Of a stretch of 64,000 nucleotides of DNA, positions 53,865 through 62,808 are shown piece after piece (position 1 is the stretch's first letter; each line of letters starts with the position of its first letter). The DNA lies in NCBI GenBank assembly GCA_004010835.2, contig CP030868.2:744001-808000 (forward strand), read 5' to 3'. A model generated the notes under the pieces. It was not told where the DNA came from. It was given only the letters and a program-made list of their open reading frames with translations, and made no database searches. This stretch comes from Oenococcus sp. UCMA 16435 (lineage in GTDB: Bacteria > Bacillota > Bacilli > Lactobacillales > Lactobacillaceae). The position numbers were made by a program, and so were the translations under genes.

Positions 53865-55655
53865 TTACTTGATCTTAGACGAAGTAAGTGACAAATTACT
53901 CCAGAATTCGTTATTAGATGGGCTGACATTATATCCTTTAACACGATGGTTAACAGGAGCCCAAGTGTAACTGAAACTGAGTGGAGCATAAGCAGCTTCC
54001 TTATTCATATACGTCTGCCACTTTTTAAATATTTTAACTCGGTAACTTTCGGTCCAAGCCTTACTGCCGTTCATTTCGTTCATTAACTTGGTATTTTCTT
54101 TTGAAACAAAATGACCCATGTTATAAGGTGCATCCTCACCATAAATTTGTGTTGGTGTCGGTTCGGATGAAACACTCCACGCTGCAGCATAAACATCGAT
54201 TTTACTTTGCTTTGGCTTTTCCAAAGTATCATAGAAACTATTCATTTCCATCTCTTTACCTGTAGCCAATTTGACATTCAGCCCAATTTTACGCCATTGC
54301 TGCAAATAATCTTGATATTCAGCTTGTTGAGCCGAAGTTCCCTGCATTGCACCAAAGTAAATTGTTAATGGTTTTCCGTTAGGACGTACTCTCCATTTGC
54401 CCTTTTTCTTATAACCAGCCTTATTAAGTATTTCATTGGCTTTTTTAATATTCAATGGATAACCTTTAGCTGATTTATCATAATATTTACTAAATACTGG
54501 TGGAATCAGGGTATTGGCACGCCAAGTAACACCATAACCAAACTTCTTTTCAACCGCATCCAAATTCAAAGCATACATCATCGCCTGTCTGAGACTGCGG
54601 TTTGCCATTTTACTGTTTTTATCCATGACATTCTTTTGTGTCTTAGTATCGTAATAGCCGACATTAAAACCAAAATAACTGTAGCCTAATTCTGGAAGGC
54701 CGACGACTGAATAGTCTTTAAGACTTTTCAGTTCTTTATAATCGGTTCCATGCATAACGCCAGTAGGCGAGGTGAAATCATATTTCTTTGACTGGATAGC
54801 CTTATCAACATTGCTAGATGAAACAACGCTAATTACAATATGCTTGATCTTGGCTTTTTTGCCAAAATAATACTTGTTAGGAGACCAAGTTGTCGACTCT
54901 CCTTCAACAACTTTATCGAGCTTGTAGGGACCGGTGAAAATAGGGTCCTTACGTACTTGACTTGATGAAGCCAGTTTGGCGATTGAGACATTTTTGATGT
55001 ACTCATATGGCTCAACAGAATCCCAAATGAAAGAATTGCCGGCATACTTCATGCTTGGCGACATCTTGGTAAAGTGAATTACAACTTGTTTACCATTCTG
55101 TCCATCCGGATAAGTAAATCCGGAAATCGTTTTAGCCTTGCCGGCGTGATAAGCAGCCATTCCCTCGATAGCTGCAAAATCAGATGAATATTGTTGTGAA
55201 GTAGTATTCGGATTGGCAATTACTTCGTATGCATATTCGACATCTTTCGCCGTCACGGCCATTCCGTTTGACCATTTAGCATTTTTGCGGATCGTAATTG
55301 TTGCCGTCTTGGCTTTTCGATCCAGTTTCAAGTTGGCAAGTCCGCCATTGACTATTTTATAGTTCTTATCAACAAAAAATAGTGTATCCGATCCACCAGG
55401 CGAAAACACATCGGCATCTTCTGCATTGGATGCTAATACCGGATCAGAAATTCCCTCAAAAGGCGAATCGTTAGGTTCTGCAACCTTTAAGGTACTTTTA
55501 TTATTGGCACTTTTACTGGCAGCACTGGTGTTTTTATATACTGACGGAAAACTGAATGTCCCAGAAGTGCTCTTAGCGTTGACCGGATGAGCGGCTAACG
55601 CAACAGCCGATAAAACTGCCATTGCCGAAAGGGCAATTTTCTTAGATTTACTCAC
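53865..55655 (-). CDS. oppA: Oligopeptide-binding protein OppA (operon copy)
   Basis: A 596-residue peptide-binding protein of the SBP_bac_5 family (GPYKLDKVVEGEST, RSLRQAMMYALNLDAV, INVKLATGKEME-like regions). A signal peptide with a type I cleavage site (HPVNA before KSTS) is present, with no lipobox and no Cys in the protein. The start is a GTG at 55655 after GGGGGAGG; a TTG five codons earlier is inside the Shine-Dalgarno sequence. It is the last gene of oppD-F-B-C-A. A hairpin separates it from the ribose region. Confidence 0.9.
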   Translation of the reverse strand: MSKSKKIALSAMAVLSAVALAAHPVNAKSTSGTFSFPSVYKNTSAASKSANNKSTLKVAEPNDSPFEGISDPVLASNAEDADVFSPGGSDTLFFVDKNYKIVNGGLANLKLDRKAKTATITIRKNAKWSNGMAVTAKDVEYAYEVIANPNTTSQQYSSDFAAIEGMAAYHAGKAKTISGFTYPDGQNGKQVVIHFTKMSPSMKYAGNSFIWDSVEPYEYIKNVSIAKLASSSQVRKDPIFTGPYKLDKVVEGESTTWSPNKYYFGKKAKIKHIVISVVSSSNVDKAIQSKKYDFTSPTGVMHGTDYKELKSLKDYSVVGLPELGYSYFGFNVGYYDTKTQKNVMDKNSKMANRSLRQAMMYALNLDAVEKKFGYGVTWRANTLIPPVFSKYYDKSAKGYPLNIKKANEILNKAGYKKKGKWRVRPNGKPLTIYFGAMQGTSAQQAEYQDYLQQWRKIGLNVKLATGKEMEMNSFYDTLEKPKQSKIDVYAAAWSVSSEPTPTQIYGEDAPYNMGHFVSKENTKLMNEMNGSKAWTESYRVKIFKKWQTYMNKEAAYAPLSFSYTWAPVNHRVKGYNVSPSNNEFWSNLSLTSSKIK

Positions 55656-55772
55656 TATTACCTCCCCCAAATATTTTTTATAAGTAAACTAACTCTTCAA
55701 AATTATGTTGCAAATTGACTCATTTTCAAAAAACTTTTCAGCTGGCATCATCTCCTTAAATGACAAATTTTT

Positions 55773-56720
55773 TTATTTATTACTTTTGCGTTGCGAAGAA
55801 TCGGCAGCGCGTCTGGCAACCTGGCCGATATAGCTGATCGCCAAACACAAGATAATGATCTCTAAAGCTGCAGGAAACCAGGTCCACCAATATTCAGTAA
55901 TATTATTTGGATCATTGGCATTCGCAATCAAAGTCCCCAAGGAGGGTGTTTGAGATGGTAACCCAAAACCCAAATACGAAAGACCTGTTTCAACCCCGAT
56001 ATTTTCGGCAAAGGATAAAGTTGTATCGACAATAATCAAAGAAGAAATATTCGGCATCACTTCTCGAAAAATAATTTTCCAGGGATTCGTGCCAGAAGTA
56101 ATCGAAGCAGCAACGTAGTCTTTTTTAGATTCTGCAAGTGTCCGCGAACGAATCAGTCTGGAAGTCCCCAACCAATAAAAGCAGGAAAAAATTAGTGTCA
56201 AAGTAACCGCATTATAGTTATTAATTATCGTTACAATGACAATAATCATCATCGTCATTGGAAGCATCATCATAAAATCATAGACACGCTGCATGCCCCA
56301 ATCGACAAAACCGCCGAAATATCCGGAAATAAGCCCCCAAGCAATTCCGAAAGTTGAGGAAATCACGGTCAACCCCAAAGCGATTCCGATTGAGTTTCTC
56401 GAACCGACGATTAATTGTTGTGCGATCGAACGACCGCCGGCATCGGCTCCTAAAAGAAAACCATCTTTAAAAGGAGCATCGAAATAATCCAAAATATTGG
56501 TTTCCATCATTTTTGACGTATTAATAAATAAAGATGCAATTACAACAAAGAGAATAAAGGTCACAACAATTATTAAGGCTACCAAAGCCGGACGATCGGC
56601 TTTGAATTCATTCCAAATTATTCGTCCAGCCGAAGGAGCTGCCTCTTTTTCAGCTTGTTTTGATAAGCGTTTTAAATCTTCAGTTGAAATTTCTTCATAA
56701 TTTCCACCAGTTTGTGTCAT
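55773..56720 (-). CDS. oppC: Oligopeptide ABC transporter permease OppC
   Basis: A 315-residue permease with six helices and an N-terminal cytoplasmic tail (1-45). The ATPase-contacting EAA loop is DYVAASITSGTNPWKIIFREVMPN in the second half (shown here as two parts, about residues 205-228). It is 14 bp after oppB. The following 117 bp before oppA hold no gene. Confidence 0.94.
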   Translation of the reverse strand: MTQTGGNYEEISTEDLKRLSKQAEKEAAPSAGRIIWNEFKADRPALVALIIVVTFILFVVIASLFINTSKMMETNILDYFDAPFKDGFLLGADAGGRSIAQQLIVGSRNSIGIALGLTVISSTFGIAWGLISGYFGGFVDWGMQRVYDFMMMLPMTMMIIVIVTIINNYNAVTLTLIFSCFYWLGTSRLIRSRTLAESKKDYVAASITSGTNPWKIIFREVMPNISSLIIVDTTLSFAENIGVETGLSYLGFGLPSQTPSLGTLIANANDPNNITEYWWTWFPAALEIIILCLAISYIGQVARRAADSSQRKSNK

Positions 56721-56734
56721 CTTCTGCGCCCCCC

Positions 56735-57694
56735 TTATTCGATTCTGATCCGTGGATCAACTATGCTCAAAATGATGTCCGATAGAAGAGTTCCAAAGAT
56801 ATTAAGAATTCCAAATAGTAATACCAGTGCAGTTATTACAGTGTAATCACGATAAGAAATGGAATTTACAAACAGTAAGCCCATTCCAGGATAGGAAAAA
56901 ACACTTTCGGTAAAAATAGCGCCATTTAACAATCCTGTGATCGAATAACCGGCAAAAGCTGCAATCGGTAGTAAGGAATTTCTAAAAATATGATGCCGAT
57001 AAATATCGTTGATCGGTACTCCTTTTGCCCGTGCAGTCCGAACATAATCAGAGGATTTAGCATCGACAACCTCAGAACGCAAGTACTGAACAATATTGAC
57101 TGTTCCAAACAAAGCTCCTAATATACCAGGCAAAAGCATATGATAGAATCTCGATCCAATCGTTGCTAAAGCACCGTTAGCGGTTGGAGAAATCGATCCG
57201 GTTGTAGGGAACCAGCCCAATACATAACCAAAAATCCAAATTCCTAAAACCAAGATTACAAAAAAGGGAATGCAATAAGTTACATAAGTATAGAAACGGA
57301 TAACCGTGTCCGGTAATTTTCCTTCATGACGTCCGGCATAAATCCCCATCGGCAAAGCAATTAAGTAAGTCAATACAACTGTGAACAAAGATAACCATAA
57401 AGTATTGACAGCTCTTTGACCGATTATGCGTGTGACAGGCTCGTTATATTGATAACTTTCACCCAGATTTCCATGGAATAAATGAACAACCCAATTCCAA
57501 TACTGTTGGTACCAAGGATCGTACAAACCGTTTACTTCCATCAAATGATGAATTTGTGCAACTCCAGCGCGCGGATTAATTGATCCGGTAAAGGGATCTC
57601 CAGGCATTGCTTTAGCGAGCAGGAAAACAATAATACTCAATATGATAATTTCCGGTATCATTATTAAAATCCTGCGTAAAATTGTTTTCCACAT
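56735..57694 (-). CDS. oppB: Oligopeptide ABC transporter permease OppB
   Basis: A 319-residue permease with six helices. The EAA loop reads SSDYVRTARAKGVPIND, and the N-terminal RILIMIPEIIILSIIVFLL followed by AMPGDPF is typical of OppB/DppB. Its ATG overlaps the oppF stop. Confidence 0.95.
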   Translation of the reverse strand: MWKTILRRILIMIPEIIILSIIVFLLAKAMPGDPFTGSINPRAGVAQIHHLMEVNGLYDPWYQQYWNWVVHLFHGNLGESYQYNEPVTRIIGQRAVNTLWLSLFTVVLTYLIALPMGIYAGRHEGKLPDTVIRFYTYVTYCIPFFVILVLGIWIFGYVLGWFPTTGSISPTANGALATIGSRFYHMLLPGILGALFGTVNIVQYLRSEVVDAKSSDYVRTARAKGVPINDIYRHHIFRNSLLPIAAFAGYSITGLLNGAIFTESVFSYPGMGLLFVNSISYRDYTVITALVLLFGILNIFGTLLSDIILSIVDPRIRIE

Positions 57695-58662
57695 TATATT
57701 TCCACCTCTTTTGCTGAATATTTCTTGGCTTCCCGAGGTGGCAAAGCAACACTATGCAGAGCAGAAACTTTAACTAGCGGATAAGCTAAGCCGCTTTGAT
57801 CATAATATTTCGAGGATTGCTCCTGATATATTTTTTCGATCTGCAGCCTTTTTTCGCGGTACTCTTCCCGATGATCAACATCAATTTGAGGAATCGCAGC
57901 CAGTAGTCGTTTCGTATATATGTGTAAAGGATGATTATAAATATCATCACGACTACCAACTTCGACCAACCTGCCCTTATTCATGATTGCGATGTTATTA
58001 CACATGTGGCGAACAACGCCCAAATCATGAGAAATGAACAGGTACGTGATGCCGAATTCTCTTTGAATTTTTTTCATAAAATTCAAAACTTGGGCCTGAA
58101 CAGAAAGATCCAAGGCGGAGACCGGTTCATCAGCGACGATTAATTTAGGATTTGTAGCAACGGCCCTGGCAATACCGATTCTTTGTCTTTGCCCTCCGGA
58201 AAACTGATGAGGATACTGATACAAAACGTCTGCGCTCAAACCAACAATGTCGAGCAAACGCAAGACACGCATTTTCTCTTCATTCTTGCTCAAATGTTCA
58301 AAATTTCTCAACGGTTCGGCAATGATATCTTCAATCCGTTTTCTCGGATTCAGGCTTGAAAGAGAGTCCTGAAAAATCATTTGCACATCGCGATTATAAT
58401 TTAACTTTTTTCGGCTTTTAATATTAGTGATATCGATACCGTTATAAAGAATCGAGCCACTAGTAACTTTTTCAAGACCAACGACCGATTTTCCGGTTGT
58501 CGACTTCCCTGATCCTGATTCGCCGACCAGACCATATGTCTGTCCCTTTTCAATTTTGAAACTAATACCATCAACTGCTTTGACCGAATCGGTAACGCGA
58601 TTGAAGAATCCTGAACGAATCGGATAATGAACTTTTAAATTATTTATCTCAACTAAGCTCAT
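57694..58662 (-). CDS. oppF: Oligopeptide ABC transporter ATPase OppF
   Basis: A 322-residue ATPase. Walker A GESGSGKST, Q-loop MIFQDSLSSLNP, signature FSGGQRQRIGIARA, Walker B IVADEPVSALD and H-loop FISHDLG are intact, followed by the C-terminal oligopeptide-type domain. I use the ATG at 58662 (GAAGG upstream) rather than 58728. It overlaps the end of oppD by 14 bp. Confidence 0.95.
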   Translation of the reverse strand: MSLVEINNLKVHYPIRSGFFNRVTDSVKAVDGISFKIEKGQTYGLVGESGSGKSTTGKSVVGLEKVTSGSILYNGIDITNIKSRKKLNYNRDVQMIFQDSLSSLNPRKRIEDIIAEPLRNFEHLSKNEEKMRVLRLLDIVGLSADVLYQYPHQFSGGQRQRIGIARAVATNPKLIVADEPVSALDLSVQAQVLNFMKKIQREFGITYLFISHDLGVVRHMCNNIAIMNKGRLVEVGSRDDIYNHPLHIYTKRLLAAIPQIDVDHREEYREKRLQIEKIYQEQSSKYYDQSGLAYPLVKVSALHSVALPPREAKKYSAKEVEI

Positions 58663-59664
58663 TTGCGACCTTCTTTTGATCCGGAAAATAAAAGTTCTTA
58701 TAACAGGTGCAGCGAACCAAATGGCCACTGCCTACTTTGTGCATCCCTGGATTTTTTTCATGACTGGAAGCTGGAATCCATGGAATTCTGGAAGCGAAAC
58801 GATCTCCGTTCAGTGGCATTTTCTGTAACGAAGGGACGTTGCCGGAAATTACATATAAATCATCGCTTTCGCCACCCAACTGCGGTATTGAACGTAATAA
58901 AGACCGGGTGTAGGGATGTTTTGGTGTCTTAAAAATTTGTTTCGTCGAACCATATTCAACAATTTGTCCGGCATACATAACGGCAACTTTATCAGCCGTT
59001 TGAGCAACGACGCCCAGGTCGTGAGTAATCAAAACAATTCCGGCATGATTTTCTTTTTGAATATTTAATAAAACATCCAGAATTTGGGCCTGGATGGTTA
59101 CATCCAAAGCAGTTGTTGGTTCATCAGCAATTAAAAGATCCGGTTTGCAGGCAATTGCAATTGCAATGATTACTCTTTGCCGCATCCCTCCAGAAAGTTC
59201 GTGTGGAAATTGGCGAGCGATCCGCTCAGGATTAACAATTCCCATCTGGCCAAGCAATTCAATTACACGAGCATGCTTTTTTCAGAAGATAAATTAGTGT
59301 GATAGTCCATCACTTCTTTTATTTGATCTTCAATTCTTTTTAGTGGATTCAATGCCGACAGGGGATCCTGGAAGATCATGCCGATTTTAGCCCCTCTGAT
59401 CTTGTTATATTTGTCTTCGGGTAATCCAACCAAATTGGTTCCTTCAAAGTCTATTTCACCGGAAATTTTCGTTTCTGCCGGATCATGCAGGCCCATGATC
59501 GTCGTGGCAAGAGTACTCTTGCCACATCCGGATTCACCAACAATTGCAAGAATTTCATCTTTTCTAATCTGTAAATCCACGTGAGTGACGGCATCATAAA
59601 AATGACCATCAATCTTGAAAGCTGTACTAACATCCCTTACGTCTAAAATTTTTTCAGTTGCCAC
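58649..59664 (-). pseudogene. oppD: Oligopeptide ABC transporter ATPase OppD, frameshifted
   Basis: Two frames together encode an OppD ATPase. The first (59664-59263, GTG start after GGGAGGG) has Walker A GESGCGKST and Q-loop IFQDPLSALNP, then runs into a stop. The second frame (open to 58649) continues the protein with HARVIELLGQMGI, signature LSGGMRQR, Walker B IADEPTTALD and H-loop ITHDLG. The break is at six A (T-run 59277-59282): adding one A gives an unbroken 338-residue protein of normal length. So this is a one-base deletion, a sequencing error in a homopolymer, or a site of slippage. As written, the ATPase is cut between Q-loop and signature and cannot work; OppF alone would remain. 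Confidence 0.9.
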
Positions 59665-59776
59665 ATTAACTAATCCCTCCCTTAAATCAAAACTTCCAAA
59701 TTTAAATCATTAGTGTTGTTTTTACCATAAATATCCAACGCTTGTCAAGTTTTGAAGAAAAAAATAGAATATAAAA

Positions 59777-59826
59777 AAACTCAAGCGCAACAACTATTCT
59801 GAGTGAATAATCGAGATCTTGAGTTT
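59777..59826 (-). terminator. Terminator after the MFS-DUF4811 unit
   Basis: AAACTCAAG (59777-59785) pairs with CTTGAGTTT (59818-59826) around a 32-nt loop that can itself fold; T7 follows on the reverse strand. The 234-bp gap to oppD also holds AAACGTTT at 59836-59843, a partial cre match, and the unrecognised oppD promoter. Confidence 0.65.
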
Positions 59827-59898
59827 AAATTAGCAAACGTTTAAATGCCATGATATTTTAATTAAAATTTGCAGAGGAATGTTACAAAAATTTAAAAA

Positions 59899-60591
59899 TC
59901 AAACAGCAGCCCTTTCTATCATTCTGCCGATATACTTTTTCACAAAATTATTTTTCAGCTGCTGTATTTTCTTCTTGTTGGATAGAAGCTTGGGATCTTT
60001 TTTAACTTCCTGCATGATCTTATTGGCAACATAAATTTTTATCTTTTGCTGGGTAGTTTTGGTTTTTAGATTTTTGGCAAGCTTTTTTAAAGCTGCCTTA
60101 CTTAGTCGATACCAATTGGAGGTTAACTGATATTTTATTGTCTGATCTTTTAATTGCTTATTATTAGTGATACCAGTGTATATAAATTTTGCAAATCGAT
60201 TGGTGTAACGATATTCCTTGTTCTCGGTTATCTGATAGGCGGAACGCTGCTTTGCACTAAAATTTACATTAATTTGTTTTTGTTTATTCAAAATAACGAC
60301 AGTCTTTCCGTTACTTTTTTCTTTTGTGCCATAAGCCGTGTAACTCGTTTTTCCTTCTTTGAGTTTTTCCGTAATCAATACTTTATTGCCTTTAATGCTG
60401 GTGACAGGATTTATCCTTTTGGTTGATGTCACGATGTATTGTTCCGTTCCAAAATGATATATCGAATCCAGTAGCAACAATCCTTGACCAGCCAATAAAA
60501 TAATCAATGTAAAAATACCTAAATAAGTACGATTTTTGTAAAATAAGTAAACGGCTAAAACAACTAATAAAACAATGATAATTAGCAACAT
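59899..60591 (-). CDS. DUF4811 membrane protein, partner of the MFS exporter
   Basis: A 230-residue protein with two N-terminal membrane helices (about 1-18 and 24-45) and a basic, Lys-rich extracytoplasmic or cytoplasmic domain (about 50-230). I recognise it as the DUF4811 family, which in lactobacilli lies next to DHA2-type multidrug transporters. Its ATG overlaps the transporter stop by one base (TGATG). The function is unknown; coupling suggests it works with the exporter. Confidence 0.75.
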   Translation of the reverse strand: MLLIIIVLLVVLAVYLFYKNRTYLGIFTLIILLAGQGLLLLDSIYHFGTEQYIVTSTKRINPVTSIKGNKVLITEKLKEGKTSYTAYGTKEKSNGKTVVILNKQKQINVNFSAKQRSAYQITENKEYRYTNRFAKFIYTGITNNKQLKDQTIKYQLTSNWYRLSKAALKKLAKNLKTKTTQQKIKIYVANKIMQEVKKDPKLLSNKKKIQQLKNNFVKKYIGRMIERAAV

Positions 60592-62015
60592 CAGACAGTC
60601 TCCCTTCCAGATTTAACACTGAGAAAAAGAGCCGGTAGCACACCAATTAGGGTTCCAACACCCGTCCAGATGAATGCATGTGAATAAGCACTGCTCATCT
60701 CAGCCGTTGTGGCAACATTATTGCCAATATAGCTTGAAATAACAGCCGCTAAAACAGCAGTAGCGATCGATCCACCAATATTTTGCATCATGCGCGTGAC
60801 AACAGTTCCTTCAGAAATCAATTTTTGATCCATATCGGTATAAGCGTCGCTCATAATTGGAATCGTGATACCGCTGCGGCTAAGACCCATTAAAAACATC
60901 ATAATGACTACGACCCAAATCGAAGTACTTTTCGTAAAAAAGGCAAATGGAATCGTAGTCAGAGTTGCAAAAATAAGTGAAATTATCACAACCCATTTTG
61001 CACCATATTTGTCAGTCCAATTGCCTGCTAAAGTTCGCGTAACTAGCATACCCATGCCTAAAGCAATTAAGTAAATACCGGACCAGATAACACTTAAATG
61101 ACGAACGTTTTGCAGGTAAAGCGGCAAAACGAACATAACTCCATTCACTAATAATCCAGATAAAAATAATAATACTGACGATGCCGAAAAATTTGCGATA
61201 TGAAATAACGACAGTGGAATTAATACTTCATTTGGTCGCTTAAATGCATAAATAACGTATGTCAGAAAACAATCGAGTCCTAAAAATACCGGTAATAGGA
61301 CGCTCATTTTTCCAAAAATGTTATCAGTACTATAGTTAGTGACTCCAACAACCATGCCGGTAAATAATCCGATCAACAGGATAAATCCAATTAGATCAAA
61401 AGGGCGATGGGAAGACTCTGTCGGCTTAAAAGCGGGTATTCCCCAAAAAGTTAGCAACAAAGCAATTAAAACTACTGGAATATTTATGTAAAAAAGCCAG
61501 TGCCAGTTTAAAAATTTAATTAATGCACCACCAATCGTCGGACCCAAAATTGGAGCAAAAATAATCGGCAGTCCGACCGTCGCCATTAATTTGCCACGAT
61601 TTTGTCCATTTGCCGATTTGACCATTAAAGTCATCGGTACCGAAACCAATATACCGGCAGCACTTCCCTGAATGATCCGTCCAATTAATAGGATTGGAAC
61701 GCTAACAGCTATTCCAGAAACAACAGAACCAAATAAGAAAAATAAAAGTGCCAATTCCACAAGCAGCTTACCGGAGACATTATTAACAATCCATCCAGCC
61801 AGCGGAACAGAAAGCCCCAAAGCAAGAACATAAGCGGTTGTAACCCATTGCATGATATTGACAGTTGAATTCAAATCTTTCAGAATAGTGTTGATACCAA
61901 TGTTCGTCATGGTTGTATCCAGCATAGGGGCCATCATAGCTAAAACCAAAATCAATGCAATTTTAGTAACAGATGAGGACGAACTTGAACTATCTAACTT
62001 ATTTTCATCAAGCAT
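60591..62015 (-). CDS. DHA2-family (EmrB/QacA-like) MFS exporter
   Basis: A 474-residue, fourteen-helix drug:proton antiporter type protein. The TM1 motif DTTMTNIGINTI and WVTTAYVLALGLSVPL, motif GRIIQGSAAGILVSVPM in TM4-5, are typical. A run of seven Ser is in the N-terminal tail. The ATG at 62015 has AAAGGAG 8 nt upstream; a longer frame starts with a GTG in it. It is divergent from a TetR gene, with the operator between. Confidence 0.9.
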   Translation of the reverse strand: MLDENKLDSSSSSSSVTKIALILVLAMMAPMLDTTMTNIGINTILKDLNSTVNIMQWVTTAYVLALGLSVPLAGWIVNNVSGKLLVELALLFFLFGSVVSGIAVSVPILLIGRIIQGSAAGILVSVPMTLMVKSANGQNRGKLMATVGLPIIFAPILGPTIGGALIKFLNWHWLFYINIPVVLIALLLTFWGIPAFKPTESSHRPFDLIGFILLIGLFTGMVVGVTNYSTDNIFGKMSVLLPVFLGLDCFLTYVIYAFKRPNEVLIPLSLFHIANFSASSVLLFLSGLLVNGVMFVLPLYLQNVRHLSVIWSGIYLIALGMGMLVTRTLAGNWTDKYGAKWVVIISLIFATLTTIPFAFFTKSTSIWVVVIMMFLMGLSRSGITIPIMSDAYTDMDQKLISEGTVVTRMMQNIGGSIATAVLAAVISSYIGNNVATTAEMSSAYSHAFIWTGVGTLIGVLPALFLSVKSGRETV

Positions 62016-62033
62016 TTTTATCACTCCTTTAAG

Positions 62034-62082
62034 GTACGTTACGTACGCTAAATAATGCTAGCACCTTTTTCAAAGATGTCAA
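62034..62082 (-). promoter_or_regulatory. MFS exporter promoter with TetR-type operator
   Basis: On the reverse strand TTGACA (62082-62077), 16 nt, TAGCAT (62060-62055) with upstream TGC is a good promoter. Just downstream, GTACGT-T-ACGTAC at 62034-62046 is a perfect inverted repeat, at about the transcription start, and probably binds the adjacent TetR protein. Confidence 0.75.
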
Positions 62083-62101
62083 CGAAAGGAAGTAAAATAT
62101 T

Positions 62102-62695
62102 TTGGAAAAATCTCATCGGCGTCACGGTCAAGAACTCGAAGACGCTATTTTAAAAGCTGCTTGGCAAGTGATGCAAAAGATCGGCTACGCTAAAATGACA
62201 ATGGATGATATTGCCCGGGCAGCCCACACAAATAAAAATACAATCTACCGGCGTTGGGAGAACAAGTTTGAGCTTTTAAAAGATGTTACGTTAGAATATA
62301 GACCCTTTAAAGAGTTTTTTTCAGAGCTCAAGCAACCCGATAATGGTAATTTAAGAGGCGATTTAATTGGGTTAATGTGCGAACCATTTCCATTAATTAA
62401 AATTATTGGAACCGTAAATCTAAAAGCGATGATTCATGATTACTTCCCAGAAGCTTCTCAAAATAGTGCTTTTATCCTACACGATACTTTCATTCAAAAA
62501 TATTTGAATAATATTTTGCTTCAAGCATTTAAACGCGGTGAAATAAAAAAAGATCCAAAGAAAATTGACGAAACGATTAAATCGTTACCGACTTTGTTAA
62601 TGATATCCAGGATTATCAGCGAGCAGAAATATGATCGCCAATTTGTTACTTTTTTAGTTGATCAAATTATCCTGCCGATACTTAAAAATCTATAA
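62102..62695 (+). CDS. TetR-family repressor of the MFS exporter
   Basis: A 197-residue regulator. The N-terminal helix-turn-helix (about 10-55) includes KMTMDDIARAAHTNKNTIYRRW; the rest is a helical ligand domain. The start is TTG at 62102 with GGAAG about 10 nt upstream; no better in-frame ATG exists near. Divergent from the exporter, the standard self-regulated arrangement; the ligand is unknown. Confidence 0.9.
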   Translation: MEKSHRRHGQELEDAILKAAWQVMQKIGYAKMTMDDIARAAHTNKNTIYRRWENKFELLKDVTLEYRPFKEFFSELKQPDNGNLRGDLIGLMCEPFPLIKIIGTVNLKAMIHDYFPEASQNSAFILHDTFIQKYLNNILLQAFKRGEIKKDPKKIDETIKSLPTLLMISRIISEQKYDRQFVTFLVDQIILPILKNL

Positions 62696-62723
62696 AAACG
62701 CTGCTGCAACGCAATAGCGTTTT
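62695..62723 (+). terminator. Terminator after the TetR gene
   Basis: AAAACGCT pairs with AGCGTTTT around a 13-nt loop, beginning at the tetR stop. The T-run is short. Confidence 0.6.
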
Positions 62724-62808
62724 AAATATTCACCCGATGATCCGAATTATCTTATTTTGTAAAAAATATTCACTTCGAAAACATATCGGTCAAAAAAGCC
62801 CATATTGA

